NCBI GenBank assembly: GCA_902472305.1
Contig: CABRNK010000002.1
Location: forward strand, 124,001-188,000
From: Hominenteromicrobium sp900549945
Lineage (GTDB): Bacteria > Bacillota > Clostridia > Oscillospirales > Acutalibacteraceae
DNA: 64,000 bases
Direction of reading: 5' to 3'
Below, piece after piece: positions 1-7,868 of this stretch. Each line of letters starts with the position of its first letter. Position 1 is the stretch's first letter. Position numbers and translations under genes: made by a program. Below the pieces are notes generated by a model. It made no database searches and was not told where the DNA came from. It was given only the letters and a program-made list of their open reading frames with translations.

Positions 1-2
1 AG

Positions 3-446
3 ATCGTCTACGATTTCTTCGACGCGCTGAAATCCCGCACGCGCGGCTACGCGTCGTTTGATTACGAGCTTTTGGGCTACGAGAAGAGCAGCCTTGTAAA
101 GCTCGACATCATGCTCAACGGCGAGGTGGTCGACGCGTTGTCGTTCATCATCCACGCCGACAAGGCGTACCCCAGAGCGCGCAAGATGGTGGAAAAGCTC
201 AAGGAAAAGATTCCGCGCCAGCTCTTCGAGGTGCCGGTGCAGGCCTGTATCGGTGGCAAGATCATCGCGCGCGAGACGGTCAAGGCCATGCGCAAGGATG
301 TGCTCGCGAAGTGCTACGGCGGCGACATCACGCGCAAAAAGAAGCTGCTTGAAAAGCAGAAGGAGGGCAAGAAGCGCATGCGCCAGCTCGGCACGGTCGA
401 GGTGCCGCAGGAGGCGTTCATGGCCGTCCTCAAGCTCGACGAATAA
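3..446 (+). CDS. lepA: Elongation factor 4 (LepA), C-terminal part
   Basis: This is the last 147 codons of a protein whose start lies left of the window. It matches the C-terminal domain of LepA/EF4, the ribosomal back-translocase GTPase: the segments RTRGYASFDYEL, DALSFIIHADKA and the basic tail KCYGGDITRKKKLLEKQKEG are typical of the family. The C-terminal domain contacts the A-site tRNA near the peptidyl transferase centre. It sits directly upstream of hemW, the gene order common in Bacillota. The frame runs open from base 3 and stops with TAA at 444-446. The GTPase and EF-G-like domains are outside the window, so nothing can be said about them. Confidence 0.95.
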   Translation: MVYDFFDALKSRTRGYASFDYELLGYEKSSLVKLDIMLNGEVVDALSFIIHADKAYPRARKMVEKLKEKIPRQLFEVPVQACIGGKIIARETVKAMRKDVLAKCYGGDITRKKKLLEKQKEGKKRMRQLGTVEVPQEAFMAVLKLDE

Positions 447-450
447 CGGC

Positions 451-757
451 GGGCACGGCCCGCGGCGGATGTCCGCGTGGTCGCTTGCATGCGCAATCTC
501 GTCTTTGGAGGAAATCAGCGCGGGAGGCGCGTTCTTCGGGCGCTCCCGGCGGGCGCGGCGGGCACGGCCCGCGGCGGATGTCCGCGTGGTCGCTTGCACG
601 CGCAATCTTGCTTTTGGAGGAAATCAGCGCGGTGGGCGCGTTCTTCGGGCGCTCCCGGCGGGCACGGCCCGCGGCGGATGTCCGCGGGATCGCTTGCATG
701 CGCAATCTCGCTTTTGGAGGAAATCAGCGCGGTGGGCGCGTTCTTCGGCTGCTCCCG
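451..757. repeat. Three-copy ~100-bp tandem repeat between lepA and hemW
   Basis: Three near-identical direct repeats fill the gap between lepA and hemW: about 451-559, 560-659 and 660-757. Copy spacing is 109 then 100 bp; the first interval carries an extra GC-rich 9 bp. Each unit starts GGGCACGGCCCGCGG, contains the small palindrome GCGGATGTCCGC, a stretch reading TTTGGAGGAAATCAGCGCGG and ends near TTCTTCGGGCGCTCCCGG. Differences between copies are a few substitutions. Overlapping frames are open through all three units but give repeated Arg/Gly/Ala-rich peptides with no family resemblance, so I regard them as non-coding. Each unit includes a Shine-Dalgarno-like GGAGGA, probably by chance. 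No fourth copy was noticed elsewhere in the window. Confidence 0.9.
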
Positions 758-787
758 TGTGGCCCGCAGCGATTTTATGGAGGAAGT

Positions 788-1894
788 ATGCTTTCGATTT
801 ACATCCACATCCCATTTTGCAAATCCAAATGCCCCTACTGCGATTTCTACTCCGCACAGCCGCGGGGGGAAAGCGCGCTGGAGCAGTATGAAAAAGCCGT
901 CTGCGCACGGCTTTTTTCCTATGGGGAAAAATACGGGCACCCCGAGGTCGGCACGGTCTATTTCGGCGGCGGCACGCCGAGCGTTTTCGGCGCGCAGCGC
1001 CTGTGCCGTGTGCTCGACGCCGTGCGGGCGTCGTTTTGCGTGCGCGCGGATGGGGAGATCACGGCGGAATGCAACCCGGGCGACGTGGATCCGGAATTTT
1101 TCAAAACGCTTGCTGCCGGCGGCTTTAACCGGATCTCGATGGGCATGCAGTCTGCAAACGCGGACGAGCTGCGCGTGCTCGGCCGCCGGCACGATGCGGA
1201 GACGGTGCACCGCGCGGCACAGGCGGCGCGGGAGGCCGGCATCGGGAATATCTCGGTGGACCTGATGCTCGCCCTGCCGCACTCGAATTGCGGGCTGCTG
1301 GGGCGTTCGGTCGATTTCTGCGCCGCGCTCGGCGCCGACCACGTTTCGGCCTACATTTTGAAGATTGAGCCGGGCACGGCCTTTGCGGCGCAGGCGGAAA
1401 CGCTCGGTCTGCCCGACGAGGACGGCGCGGCGGACCAGTACCTTTTTGTGGTGGACCGCCTGAAGGCGCTCGGCTACGACCAGTACGAGATCAGCAATTT
1501 TGCGCGCCCCGGCCGTGAAAGCCGCCACAACTTACAGTATTGGCTCTGCGGGGAGTACCTTGGGCTTGGCCCGGCGGCGCACTCGTTCGTCGATGGACGG
1601 CGGTTTTATTTTCCGCGCGATCTCGCGGGCTTTCTCGCCGGCGGCGCGCCGGTGGACGACGGCCCGGGCGGCGCGTTTCCGGAATACGCGATGCTTGCCC
1701 TGCGTCTGACCGAGGGCCTGCGCCGAAAGGACTGCGTCGAGCGGTTTGCAGACGGTGACGCGCAGTACGAGGCGGTGCGCCGCACGGCCGCATGGCTGCC
1801 GAAAAGCCTCGTTCTAGCGGACCATGAGCGGATCGCCCTGACCGCAGAGGGTTTCCTCGTCTCCAACACGATCCTTTCTGAGATCCTGCCCTGA
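788..1894 (+). CDS. hemW: Radical SAM heme chaperone HemW (coproporphyrinogen III oxidase-like)
   Basis: The 368-residue protein begins with the radical SAM cluster motif CKSKCPYC (Cys11, Cys15, Cys18), followed by YFGGGTPS and the ECNPGD segment of the HemN/HemW family. HemW binds heme and a [4Fe-4S] cluster and delivers heme to acceptor proteins; it is commonly misnamed coproporphyrinogen dehydrogenase. Length is normal for HemW and shorter than true HemN. The ATG at 788 is preceded by GGAGGA at 779-784 and starts the conserved LSIYIHIPFC, so in-frame codons upstream within the repeat array are not used. It follows lepA, the usual order. No hrcA or grpE follows. Confidence 0.93.
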   Translation: MLSIYIHIPFCKSKCPYCDFYSAQPRGESALEQYEKAVCARLFSYGEKYGHPEVGTVYFGGGTPSVFGAQRLCRVLDAVRASFCVRADGEITAECNPGDVDPEFFKTLAAGGFNRISMGMQSANADELRVLGRRHDAETVHRAAQAAREAGIGNISVDLMLALPHSNCGLLGRSVDFCAALGADHVSAYILKIEPGTAFAAQAETLGLPDEDGAADQYLFVVDRLKALGYDQYEISNFARPGRESRHNLQYWLCGEYLGLGPAAHSFVDGRRFYFPRDLAGFLAGGAPVDDGPGGAFPEYAMLALRLTEGLRRKDCVERFADGDAQYEAVRRTAAWLPKSLVLADHERIALTAEGFLVSNTILSEILP

Positions 1895-1920
1895 GCGTCA
1901 AAATAAAGGAGATGAAGAAG

Positions 1921-2781
1921 ATGGAAACAGCAGTAAAAAAAAGATTGGCTGTGTTTGGCACGCTGACGGCGATTTTTTTAGCGGCTGTGAGCGTTTTGTA
2001 CTGGCAGACGCGCAGCGGGCTTTGGCTTACAGTCTGCATGTTTACGCCTGCGGTCAGTGCGGTGCTGACGAGGCTCCTCACGCGCGAGGGCTGGAAGGAT
2101 TTGTTCTTAAAGCCGCATTTTAAGGGCAGTATAAAATGGTACATTCTGGCGTGGTTTGCCCCGCCCCTCTTGGCTTATGGCGGTGCGGCGCTGTATTTTC
2201 TCGTTTTTCCCGGCGATTTCGCACCGCTCCATTCGAAGTATGCGGCGAGCGCGGGCGCTTTTACGATGGAAGCGTACCTCGAGGCGCTGCAAATGCTGCC
2301 GCTTGCGGTGATCGTGAATCCGCTCATGGGGCTTGCGCAGTGTTTCGGAGAGGAATTTGCGTGGCGCGGTTATCTTCTGCCCAAGCTGGGCACGCGTTAC
2401 AGCCCGGCCGCAGCCGCGGCTTTGACCGGTGTAATCTGGGGAATCTGGCATGCGCCGATCGTTGCGACCGGCTACAACTACGGGGAGGAGCACCCGCTGC
2501 TCGGGATAGCTGCAATGATCGTGTTCTGCGTTGTTATCGGCACGATCGCCGGGTTCCTGTTTTTTAAGGTGCGGTCGGTCTGGCCTGTAGTATTGTTTCA
2601 TGCGGCGCTGAATGGAATCGGCCTGTATACGGCCTCCACCTTATTTATGGGGCGCGAGCCGAATGCCTTTATCGGCCCGGATTTGACGGGCGTGCTCGGC
2701 GGCGCCGGGTTCATCCTCGCGGCGGCCTTTTGCCTTGCGGCGCTGGTGCGGCGCAGAAAAAAGGCGGATGAAGATTCTTGA
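1921..2781 (+). CDS. CPBP family intramembrane metalloprotease
   Basis: A 286-residue multi-pass membrane protein of the CPBP (CAAX protease and bacteriocin-processing, Abi) family. The glutamate pair and arginine of motif 1 are seen in FGEEFAWRGYLLPKL (Glu144, Glu145, Arg149), and motif 2 in GVIWGIWHAPIV with its histidine; together they would bind the catalytic metal within the membrane. About seven hydrophobic segments are visible. The ATG at 1912 lies directly against the AAAGGAG at 1905-1911, too close to be used, so the ATG at 1921 (spacing 9) is preferred. Substrate is unknown; relatives process prenylated or bacteriocin-like peptides. It ends against a bidirectional terminator. Confidence 0.85.
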   Translation: METAVKKRLAVFGTLTAIFLAAVSVLYWQTRSGLWLTVCMFTPAVSAVLTRLLTREGWKDLFLKPHFKGSIKWYILAWFAPPLLAYGGAALYFLVFPGDFAPLHSKYAASAGAFTMEAYLEALQMLPLAVIVNPLMGLAQCFGEEFAWRGYLLPKLGTRYSPAAAAALTGVIWGIWHAPIVATGYNYGEEHPLLGIAAMIVFCVVIGTIAGFLFFKVRSVWPVVLFHAALNGIGLYTASTLFMGREPNAFIGPDLTGVLGGAGFILAAAFCLAALVRRRKKADEDS

Positions 2782-2824
2782 AACGGCGGTTCAATCGGAA
2801 AGCCAACCCTGCGCGAAACACAAA

Positions 2825-2874
2825 AAGAGCGCCCTGCTGAGCCATTTCAGGCGGCAGGGCGCTCTTGCTTTTTT
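2825..2874. terminator. Bidirectional intrinsic terminator
   Basis: A 13-bp perfect stem, AAGAGCGCCCTGC pairing with GCAGGGCGCTCTT, lies between the convergent CPBP gene and the FtsX permease gene. T-tracts on both sides (TTTTTT on the plus strand, CTTTTTG on the minus strand) allow it to serve both. Confidence 0.85.
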
Positions 2875-2877
2875 GGA

Positions 2878-5800
2878 TTATTCGATCGATTTCAGCGATT
2901 CGGCCATGTCGATGCGGGCGATCTTGCGGCGCATAATGATGTCTGTCACGACCGTGAACAGCAGGACGAGCAGCACGGTCAAAAGGTAGCTGACCGGCGC
3001 GATCACGTATTTGAACGAGACCATATCGACCTTGATCTGCTCCATGACGAAAGCGTGCAGCAGAATGCCGAGCGGCAGCCCAGCGGCGATGCCCATCAAG
3101 GAGAGCAGGACGTTTTCGCGGAACACGTAGGCGCCGGTTTCCCCGGCGTGGAAGCCCAGTACCTTGATCGTCGCGATCTCGCGCACACGCTCCGAAATGT
3201 TGATGTTGCCGAGGTTAAAGAGTACGACGAACGCGAGCGCGCCGGCCGAGGCCAGCACGAGCGCCACAACGTAATTGAGGCTCTGCATCATGTTGTCGAT
3301 CATGCGGCGGGTGTCGGAAATCACGGAGACCGAGGCCACGCCGTCCTCGTTTGAGAGCGCGGCCGAAAGGCTGTATTCGTCCGCGCCCTCCGCCGTGCGG
3401 AGCAGCAGTGTTTTCGGCTCGAAGCCGTCCGAAAATGCTGCGCCGTATGTTTCGCCGGTCATGTAAACGTAGTTCTGCACATAGTTTTCGGCGAGGCCGG
3501 CGACCTTGAGCTCGGCCTTGTCGGTGTCGGAGACGGAGACCGTCACGGTGTCGCCGACGCGCACGCCGGCTAGCTCGGCGAGCTTTTCAGTGATGACGAT
3601 CTCGCCCGCGCCGGGATACGGCACCGTTTCGCCGCCGCGGTGCAGGTCGATGATCTCGGTGATGGCCGGGTCGTCGGACGCGACGAGGTAGACGGACTTT
3701 GCCGCGTCACGCCCGGTCAGCTCGCCGGCCGCCATCAGTGCGGCGGCGTCCGTTTCCATCTCGGCGCTGTAGGTCTTTTCGAGCGCCTCGGTATCCGCCT
3801 CGGTCAGCGGATCGGCAAACGTGACGGAAAGGTCGTATTTCTGGATGTCGTCGAACTGGTAATTTGCGATATTCGCGACGGAATCGTGGATGCCGAAGCC
3901 GGTGAGCACGAGCGCCGTGCAGCCCGCGATGCCGAGAATCATCATAATCATGCGCTTTTTAAAGCGGAAGATATTGCGCAGGGAGACCTTGTGCAGGAAT
4001 TTCAGCCGCTTCCAGAGCGGCGTGAAGCGCTCGAGCAGAATGCGCTTGCCCGGCTCCGGCGCCTTCGGGCGGATCAGGCTGGCCGGCGTGCTCGTCATCT
4101 CGTGGCGGCAGGCGAGGAAGGTCACGCCCGCCGAGCACAGGAGCGAGGCGAGCAGAGCGATGAGAAACAGCGCGGGGTCGTAAAGGCTCACAAAGCCGGG
4201 GATCTGGTACAGCATGCCGTAGGCGATCCAGATGACGTAGGGGAAGAGCCAGCCGCCGCCGAAATAGCCGATCAGGCAGCCGAGCGTGGCGGCGCTGCCG
4301 GCATACAGCATATATTTTGTATAGACGGCGGCGCGGCTGTAGCCCAGCGCGCGCAGCGTGCCGATCTGCGTCCGTTCGTCGTCGACCATGCGGGTCATCG
4401 TCGTGGAGCAGACGAGCGCGGCGATCAGGAAGAAAAAGACCGGGAAGAGCGCGGAGAGCTTTTCGACGATCTGGGAATCGCTCTCAAAGGTGACGTAGCC
4501 GGTGTTCGTCTCGCGTGTGAGCACGAAGAGCTCCGGCGCCTCGAGGTCGGAAAGCTCGGCCTTGGCGTCGGCGATCTCCGCCTCAGCGTCGGCAATTTCG
4601 GCTTCAAATTCCGCGAGCCCGTCCTCGTATTCGCGCAGGCCGTCCTCGTACTCGGCGCGGCCGTCCGCGAGCGTCTGCACGCCGTCCTCATATTCGGCAA
4701 GGCCGCTCCAATACGCGTCGATGCCGCTTTCAAGCTGGGTGAGGGCGCTGTAGGCCGCGTCGAGCTGCGCCTGCTGCTCGGCCTGCTGGCGTTCGAGTTC
4801 CTCGGCGCCGCTGTTGTACTGCGCCCAGCCCGCGTCGAGCTCGGCGCGCGCGGCGGAAAGCTCCGCTTCGGCGGCTTCCAGCTCTGCGCCCGCGGCGTCG
4901 AGCTCCTCCTTTTCGGCCTCGAGCATTGCACCGTTGTGGTCGAGCTGTGCTTTGCCGGCTTCAAGCGCGGCGGCGGTCTGCTCGAGCGCGGCGCGCGTCG
5001 CCTCAAGCTGCGCTTCGGTTTCGGCGGCCGTTTCGGGCGGCAGCGTGTCCTTCACGGCTTCAAATTCGGCGCGGGCCGTTTCGTACTGCTGCAAGCCCGC
5101 CGTGTAGGCATCATAGTTCGTATTGTAGGTGTCGAGCGCGGCGCTGTACTGCGCCCAGCCGTCCGCCCAAGACGCGGCGTAGCCGTCGTACTGCGCCTTG
5201 CCGGTGTCATACTCGGCCTTGCCGGTCTGGTACGCTGCCTCGGCCTCGTCGAGCTGCGCACGGCTTTCCTCCAGCGTCTGCCGCCCCGCGGCGACGGCGC
5301 TGCCGAGCTGGCTTTGGCCGTCGTAATACTGCGCCCAGCCCGCGTTTAGCGCGCTTTCCCACGAGGTAAAGCTCGGCTGCAGCTGCGCGGCGCCGTCGTT
5401 GAGCTGCGCGGCCGCGTCGTCGAGCTGGGCTTTTGCGTCCTGAAGCTCCGCCTCGCCTTCCGCGAGCTCCTGCGCCGCGTCGTCCAGCTTGGCCTTGGCG
5501 TCGTCCAGCTCGGCCTGCGCCGAGGCCTTTTCGTCGGCGAGCGTCTGCTCGGCGTCGGCGATCTCGTCCTCGCCGTCGGCCTTTAGGTCGTCAAAGCGTG
5601 TCTCCACGGAAGCGGCGGCGCTGTTTTCCACAGCGTCCGAAACGGAATCGACAAAATCCTCGTATTCGTCGCTGTAGAGTTCAAAGTCACCGCTGCATTT
5701 CACATAAAGCTCCGTGAAATACTCGGTGTCGAAGCCCTCGGGCGGGATCAGCACAAAGGCCTCGAGGCTGCCGCTGCCCAGCGAAGAGGTGCCGCGCTCA

Positions 5801-6327
5801 ATGCTGATGTAGAGGGGCGAGCGGGCGAGGCCCGTGATCGTGTATTCCCGGTAGGCGAGGATGTCGTCCTCGCCGGTTTCGGAAACCGTGATCTTCTGGC
5901 CGATCATGTCCTCGGTGAAGCGCCCCGCGTCGGCGAGGCACTCGTCCCCGCGTGTGGGCATGCTGCCTGCCGTGAGCACCGGCCGGTTGATCGAATCCGT
6001 CAGCATGTGCGCGCGGTAGATGTGTTCCTCGTCTCCGCGCAGCGAAATAAAGTCCGTGTTGGCCGCGCCCTCGGCGGCCGTTACACCGCTGACGGCGGAG
6101 ACCGCCTCGACGTCCGCGCTGTCAAAGCCGATCGTCGATAGCAGGCGCAGGTCATACAGCGCGGCGTCGTCTATGTATTTTTCCGCCGTCACGGTCATTA
6201 CGGGGCGGGTGAGCCGCAGGCCGGTCAGAAACGCGACGCCAAGCAAAATGATCAGTAAAATCGCGAGGTAGCGCCCGAGGCTGCCGGTCACGCTGCGCCG
6301 GATATTTTTCCAAAATGTTTTCGTCAT
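2878..6327 (-). CDS. ABC transporter permease, FtsX-type, with very long periplasm-facing coiled coil
   Basis: An 1149-residue permease with two FtsX-like modules. Residues about 16-36 form the first membrane helix, followed by an extracytoplasmic MacB-like region to about 240. Residues about 245-625 are an Ala/Glu/Asp/Gln-rich heptad-like coiled coil with many near-repeats such as AQLDDAAAQLNDGAAQL and YEDGLREYEDGLAEFEAE. Then come three membrane helices starting LFPVFFFLIAALV with the DERTQIGTLRALGYS loop typical of FtsX, and a second module with helices at about 790-810 and at the C-terminus. Together with the ATPase encoded 29 bp upstream it should form a MacB-type mechanotransmission or export machine. 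The large coil is like the hairpin of FtsX-type permeases that contact wall enzymes or trap substrate. The substrate is unknown. Confidence 0.88.
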   Translation of the reverse strand: MTKTFWKNIRRSVTGSLGRYLAILLIILLGVAFLTGLRLTRPVMTVTAEKYIDDAALYDLRLLSTIGFDSADVEAVSAVSGVTAAEGAANTDFISLRGDEEHIYRAHMLTDSINRPVLTAGSMPTRGDECLADAGRFTEDMIGQKITVSETGEDDILAYREYTITGLARSPLYISIERGTSSLGSGSLEAFVLIPPEGFDTEYFTELYVKCSGDFELYSDEYEDFVDSVSDAVENSAAASVETRFDDLKADGEDEIADAEQTLADEKASAQAELDDAKAKLDDAAQELAEGEAELQDAKAQLDDAAAQLNDGAAQLQPSFTSWESALNAGWAQYYDGQSQLGSAVAAGRQTLEESRAQLDEAEAAYQTGKAEYDTGKAQYDGYAASWADGWAQYSAALDTYNTNYDAYTAGLQQYETARAEFEAVKDTLPPETAAETEAQLEATRAALEQTAAALEAGKAQLDHNGAMLEAEKEELDAAGAELEAAEAELSAARAELDAGWAQYNSGAEELERQQAEQQAQLDAAYSALTQLESGIDAYWSGLAEYEDGVQTLADGRAEYEDGLREYEDGLAEFEAEIADAEAEIADAKAELSDLEAPELFVLTRETNTGYVTFESDSQIVEKLSALFPVFFFLIAALVCSTTMTRMVDDERTQIGTLRALGYSRAAVYTKYMLYAGSAATLGCLIGYFGGGWLFPYVIWIAYGMLYQIPGFVSLYDPALFLIALLASLLCSAGVTFLACRHEMTSTPASLIRPKAPEPGKRILLERFTPLWKRLKFLHKVSLRNIFRFKKRMIMMILGIAGCTALVLTGFGIHDSVANIANYQFDDIQKYDLSVTFADPLTEADTEALEKTYSAEMETDAAALMAAGELTGRDAAKSVYLVASDDPAITEIIDLHRGGETVPYPGAGEIVITEKLAELAGVRVGDTVTVSVSDTDKAELKVAGLAENYVQNYVYMTGETYGAAFSDGFEPKTLLLRTAEGADEYSLSAALSNEDGVASVSVISDTRRMIDNMMQSLNYVVALVLASAGALAFVVLFNLGNINISERVREIATIKVLGFHAGETGAYVFRENVLLSLMGIAAGLPLGILLHAFVMEQIKVDMVSFKYVIAPVSYLLTVLLVLLFTVVTDIIMRRKIARIDMAESLKSIE

Positions 6328-6356
6328 AAAATCAAGTCCTTATACGCAGCGTGCGG

Positions 6357-7085
6357 TTACCATTCGATTTCCTCGACGGGCGTGATGTGTGCGTTCATGC
6401 GCATGGAATGGATCGTGCCGTTTTTGACGCGGACGATCCGGTCCGCCATGGCGGAGAGCGCGGCGTTGTGCGTGATGATGACGACGGTCATGCCGTCGCG
6501 CCGGCAGGTATCCTGCAAGAGCTTTAAGATGGATTTGCCGGTTTCGTAGTCGAGCGCGCCGGTCGGCTCGTCGCACAGGAGCAGCTTCGGCCGCTTCGCG
6601 AGCGCCCGCGCGATCGAGACGCGCTGCTGCTCGCCGCCCGAAAGCTGGGCGGGGAAGTTGTTCATGCGGTGCCCGAGGCCCACGGCCCGGAGCATCTCGT
6701 CGGCAGGGACGGGATCCGGGCAGAGCTGCGCCGCGATCTCCACGTTCTCGAGCGCGGTCAGGTTCGGGATCAGGTTGTAAAACTGAAAGACAAAGCCGAT
6801 GTCGAACCGGCGGTAGTTCTCGAGCTTCGTGCGGTCGAAACTGCTGATCTCCACGCCGTCCATCCGGACGCGGCCGGTCGTCAGCGTATCCATGCCGCCC
6901 AAAATGTTCAGCAGTGTCGTCTTGCCCGCGCCCGATTCGCCGACGATCACGCAGAATTCGCCCTTTTGAATCTCGAAGCTCGCGCCCGAAAGCGCCTTGA
7001 CCTCGACGTCGCCGGTCTTATAGATTTTCGTCACGTCCTCAAACTGCACAAAAGCACACAAGGCCGTTTCCCCCTGTATTTTCAT
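6357..7085 (-). CDS. ABC transporter ATP-binding protein (MacB/LolD-type)
   Basis: A 242-residue ATPase with Walker A GESGAGKTT, Q-loop in FVFQFYNLIPNLTALENV, signature LSGGEQQRVSIARAL, Walker B LLLCDEPTGALD and H-loop VIITHNAAL. This pattern is that of the MacB/LolD/FtsE group that pairs with FtsX-like permeases, and such a permease starts 29 bp downstream. The upstream ATG at 7085 has no clear ribosome site; a TTG about nine codons later, behind GGGGGAAAC, is an alternative start and would still leave the conserved FVQFEDVTKIYKTG. A sigma-A -10 box (TATAAT on the minus strand at 7104-7099) and a palindrome AAACCGGTTT at 7116-7125 lie just upstream. Confidence 0.93.
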   Translation of the reverse strand: MKIQGETALCAFVQFEDVTKIYKTGDVEVKALSGASFEIQKGEFCVIVGESGAGKTTLLNILGGMDTLTTGRVRMDGVEISSFDRTKLENYRRFDIGFVFQFYNLIPNLTALENVEIAAQLCPDPVPADEMLRAVGLGHRMNNFPAQLSGGEQQRVSIARALAKRPKLLLCDEPTGALDYETGKSILKLLQDTCRRDGMTVVIITHNAALSAMADRIVRVKNGTIHSMRMNAHITPVEEIEW

Positions 7086-7098
7086 TTTTCGTTCTTTT

Positions 7099-7125
7099 AT
7101 TATAAGTATAGATAGAAACCGGTTT
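7099..7125 (-). promoter_or_regulatory. Candidate promoter and palindrome of the ABC genes
   Basis: On the minus strand a TATAAT -10 box (7104-7099) lies 14 bp ahead of the ATPase ATG. The sequence 17 bp upstream (TTAAAC) is a weak -35. The 10-bp palindrome AAACCGGTTT at 7116-7125 overlaps the spacer and -35, a position suited to repression. It resembles only loosely the larger inverted repeat upstream of the tetR gene. Confidence 0.5.
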
Positions 7126-7176
7126 AAAGTCCATAAACAGAATGTAAATATCTGTCGGGGGCTCTGCGCCGCGCGG

Positions 7177-7710
7177 TCAGTACAGGGCGCGCAGCGCGCC
7201 GGAAATGCGCCCGATCACCTCGAGCAGCACGGCCTCGCCCGCCGCCTGATTTTTCGTGTACGCCCAGTATGCGCCGTGGATGCTGTAGGAGAGCACGATC
7301 TGCATCACCGGGTCGTCCCGGCGCTCGGGGTAGGCCGAGAAGACCAGCGCCTTCACGCCGTCCTCGATGCGGTCGGCCAGACGGCTCTGCGCCTTATCCG
7401 AAAACAGCAGGTTGATCCGCGGCAGGTGCGCGTGAAAGGAGATGCACAGCGCGCGCGTGAAGGTCTCCGGCGTGTCGAGCGTATACGTGCCCGCCGCGCC
7501 GATGTCGCGCAGGATCGCGTCCACGGCCTCGCGCTCGAGCGCGTCCGAAAGCGCGAAAAGGTCGGCGTAATGCGCGTAAAAGGTCGATTTATTGATGTAT
7601 GCCGCCGCGCACAGCTCCTTGACCGTGATTTTTTCAAGCGGCTTCTGCGCCCGCAGCGCGAGGAACGCCTCGCGGATTGCGCGCTCGGTTTTTTTGATTC
7701 GGATGTCCAT
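7177..7710 (-). CDS. TetR/AcrR family transcriptional regulator
   Basis: A 177-residue regulator. Its N-terminus carries a TetR helix-turn-helix: TERAIREAFLALRAQKPLEKITVKELCAAAYINKSTFYAHYAD, where ITVKELCAAAYINKSTFY is the recognition unit (quoted here as family signature). The remaining ~120 residues form the ligand-binding and dimer domain and have no recognisable subfamily motif. It lies directly upstream of the ABC ATPase/permease pair on the same strand and is divergent from glgB, so the ABC genes are the most likely targets. A perfect 12-bp inverted repeat lies immediately upstream. The ATG at 7710 is preceded by AAAGGA with a spacing of about ten. Confidence 0.9.
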   Translation of the reverse strand: MDIRIKKTERAIREAFLALRAQKPLEKITVKELCAAAYINKSTFYAHYADLFALSDALEREAVDAILRDIGAAGTYTLDTPETFTRALCISFHAHLPRINLLFSDKAQSRLADRIEDGVKALVFSAYPERRDDPVMQIVLSYSIHGAYWAYTKNQAAGEAVLLEVIGRISGALRALY

Positions 7711-7729
7711 GCTCCATACGTCCTTTCCC

Positions 7730-7765
7730 GTTTAACCGACGTTTTTCGGAAAGCGTCGGTTAAAC
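7730..7765. promoter_or_regulatory. Perfect inverted repeat, candidate TetR operator
   Basis: GTTTAACCGACG (7730-7741) is repeated as its exact complement CGTCGGTTAAAC (7754-7765), separated by 12 bp. It lies between the tetR gene start and the divergent glgB. The arm length and position fit a TetR-family operator; a transcribed hairpin is the alternative, but no T-tract follows. A further GCGTCGGT half-match is at 7781-7788. Confidence 0.65.
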
Positions 7766-7868
7766 GCCGGATTTCCGTTTGCGTCGGTGGACAGCGGAAC
7801 CCCGCTGTGCTAAGATCATTATACAAAGAAAAACAACGGGTGTCTATTATCTTTTGGGAGGCGGGCGC

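Noticed and set aside
485..787. Long open frames through the tandem repeat that would extend HemW upstream or encode repeat peptides
   Set aside because: The frames exist in several registers because the unit is GC-rich; the peptides look like no family, and HemW has a conserved N-terminus and ribosome site at 788.
3640..5349. Plus-strand 569-codon open frame inside the permease gene
   Set aside because: It is the mirror of a repetitive GC-rich coiled-coil coding sequence, rich in Arg/Gly/Leu without family resemblance; the minus-strand reading has clear FtsX features.
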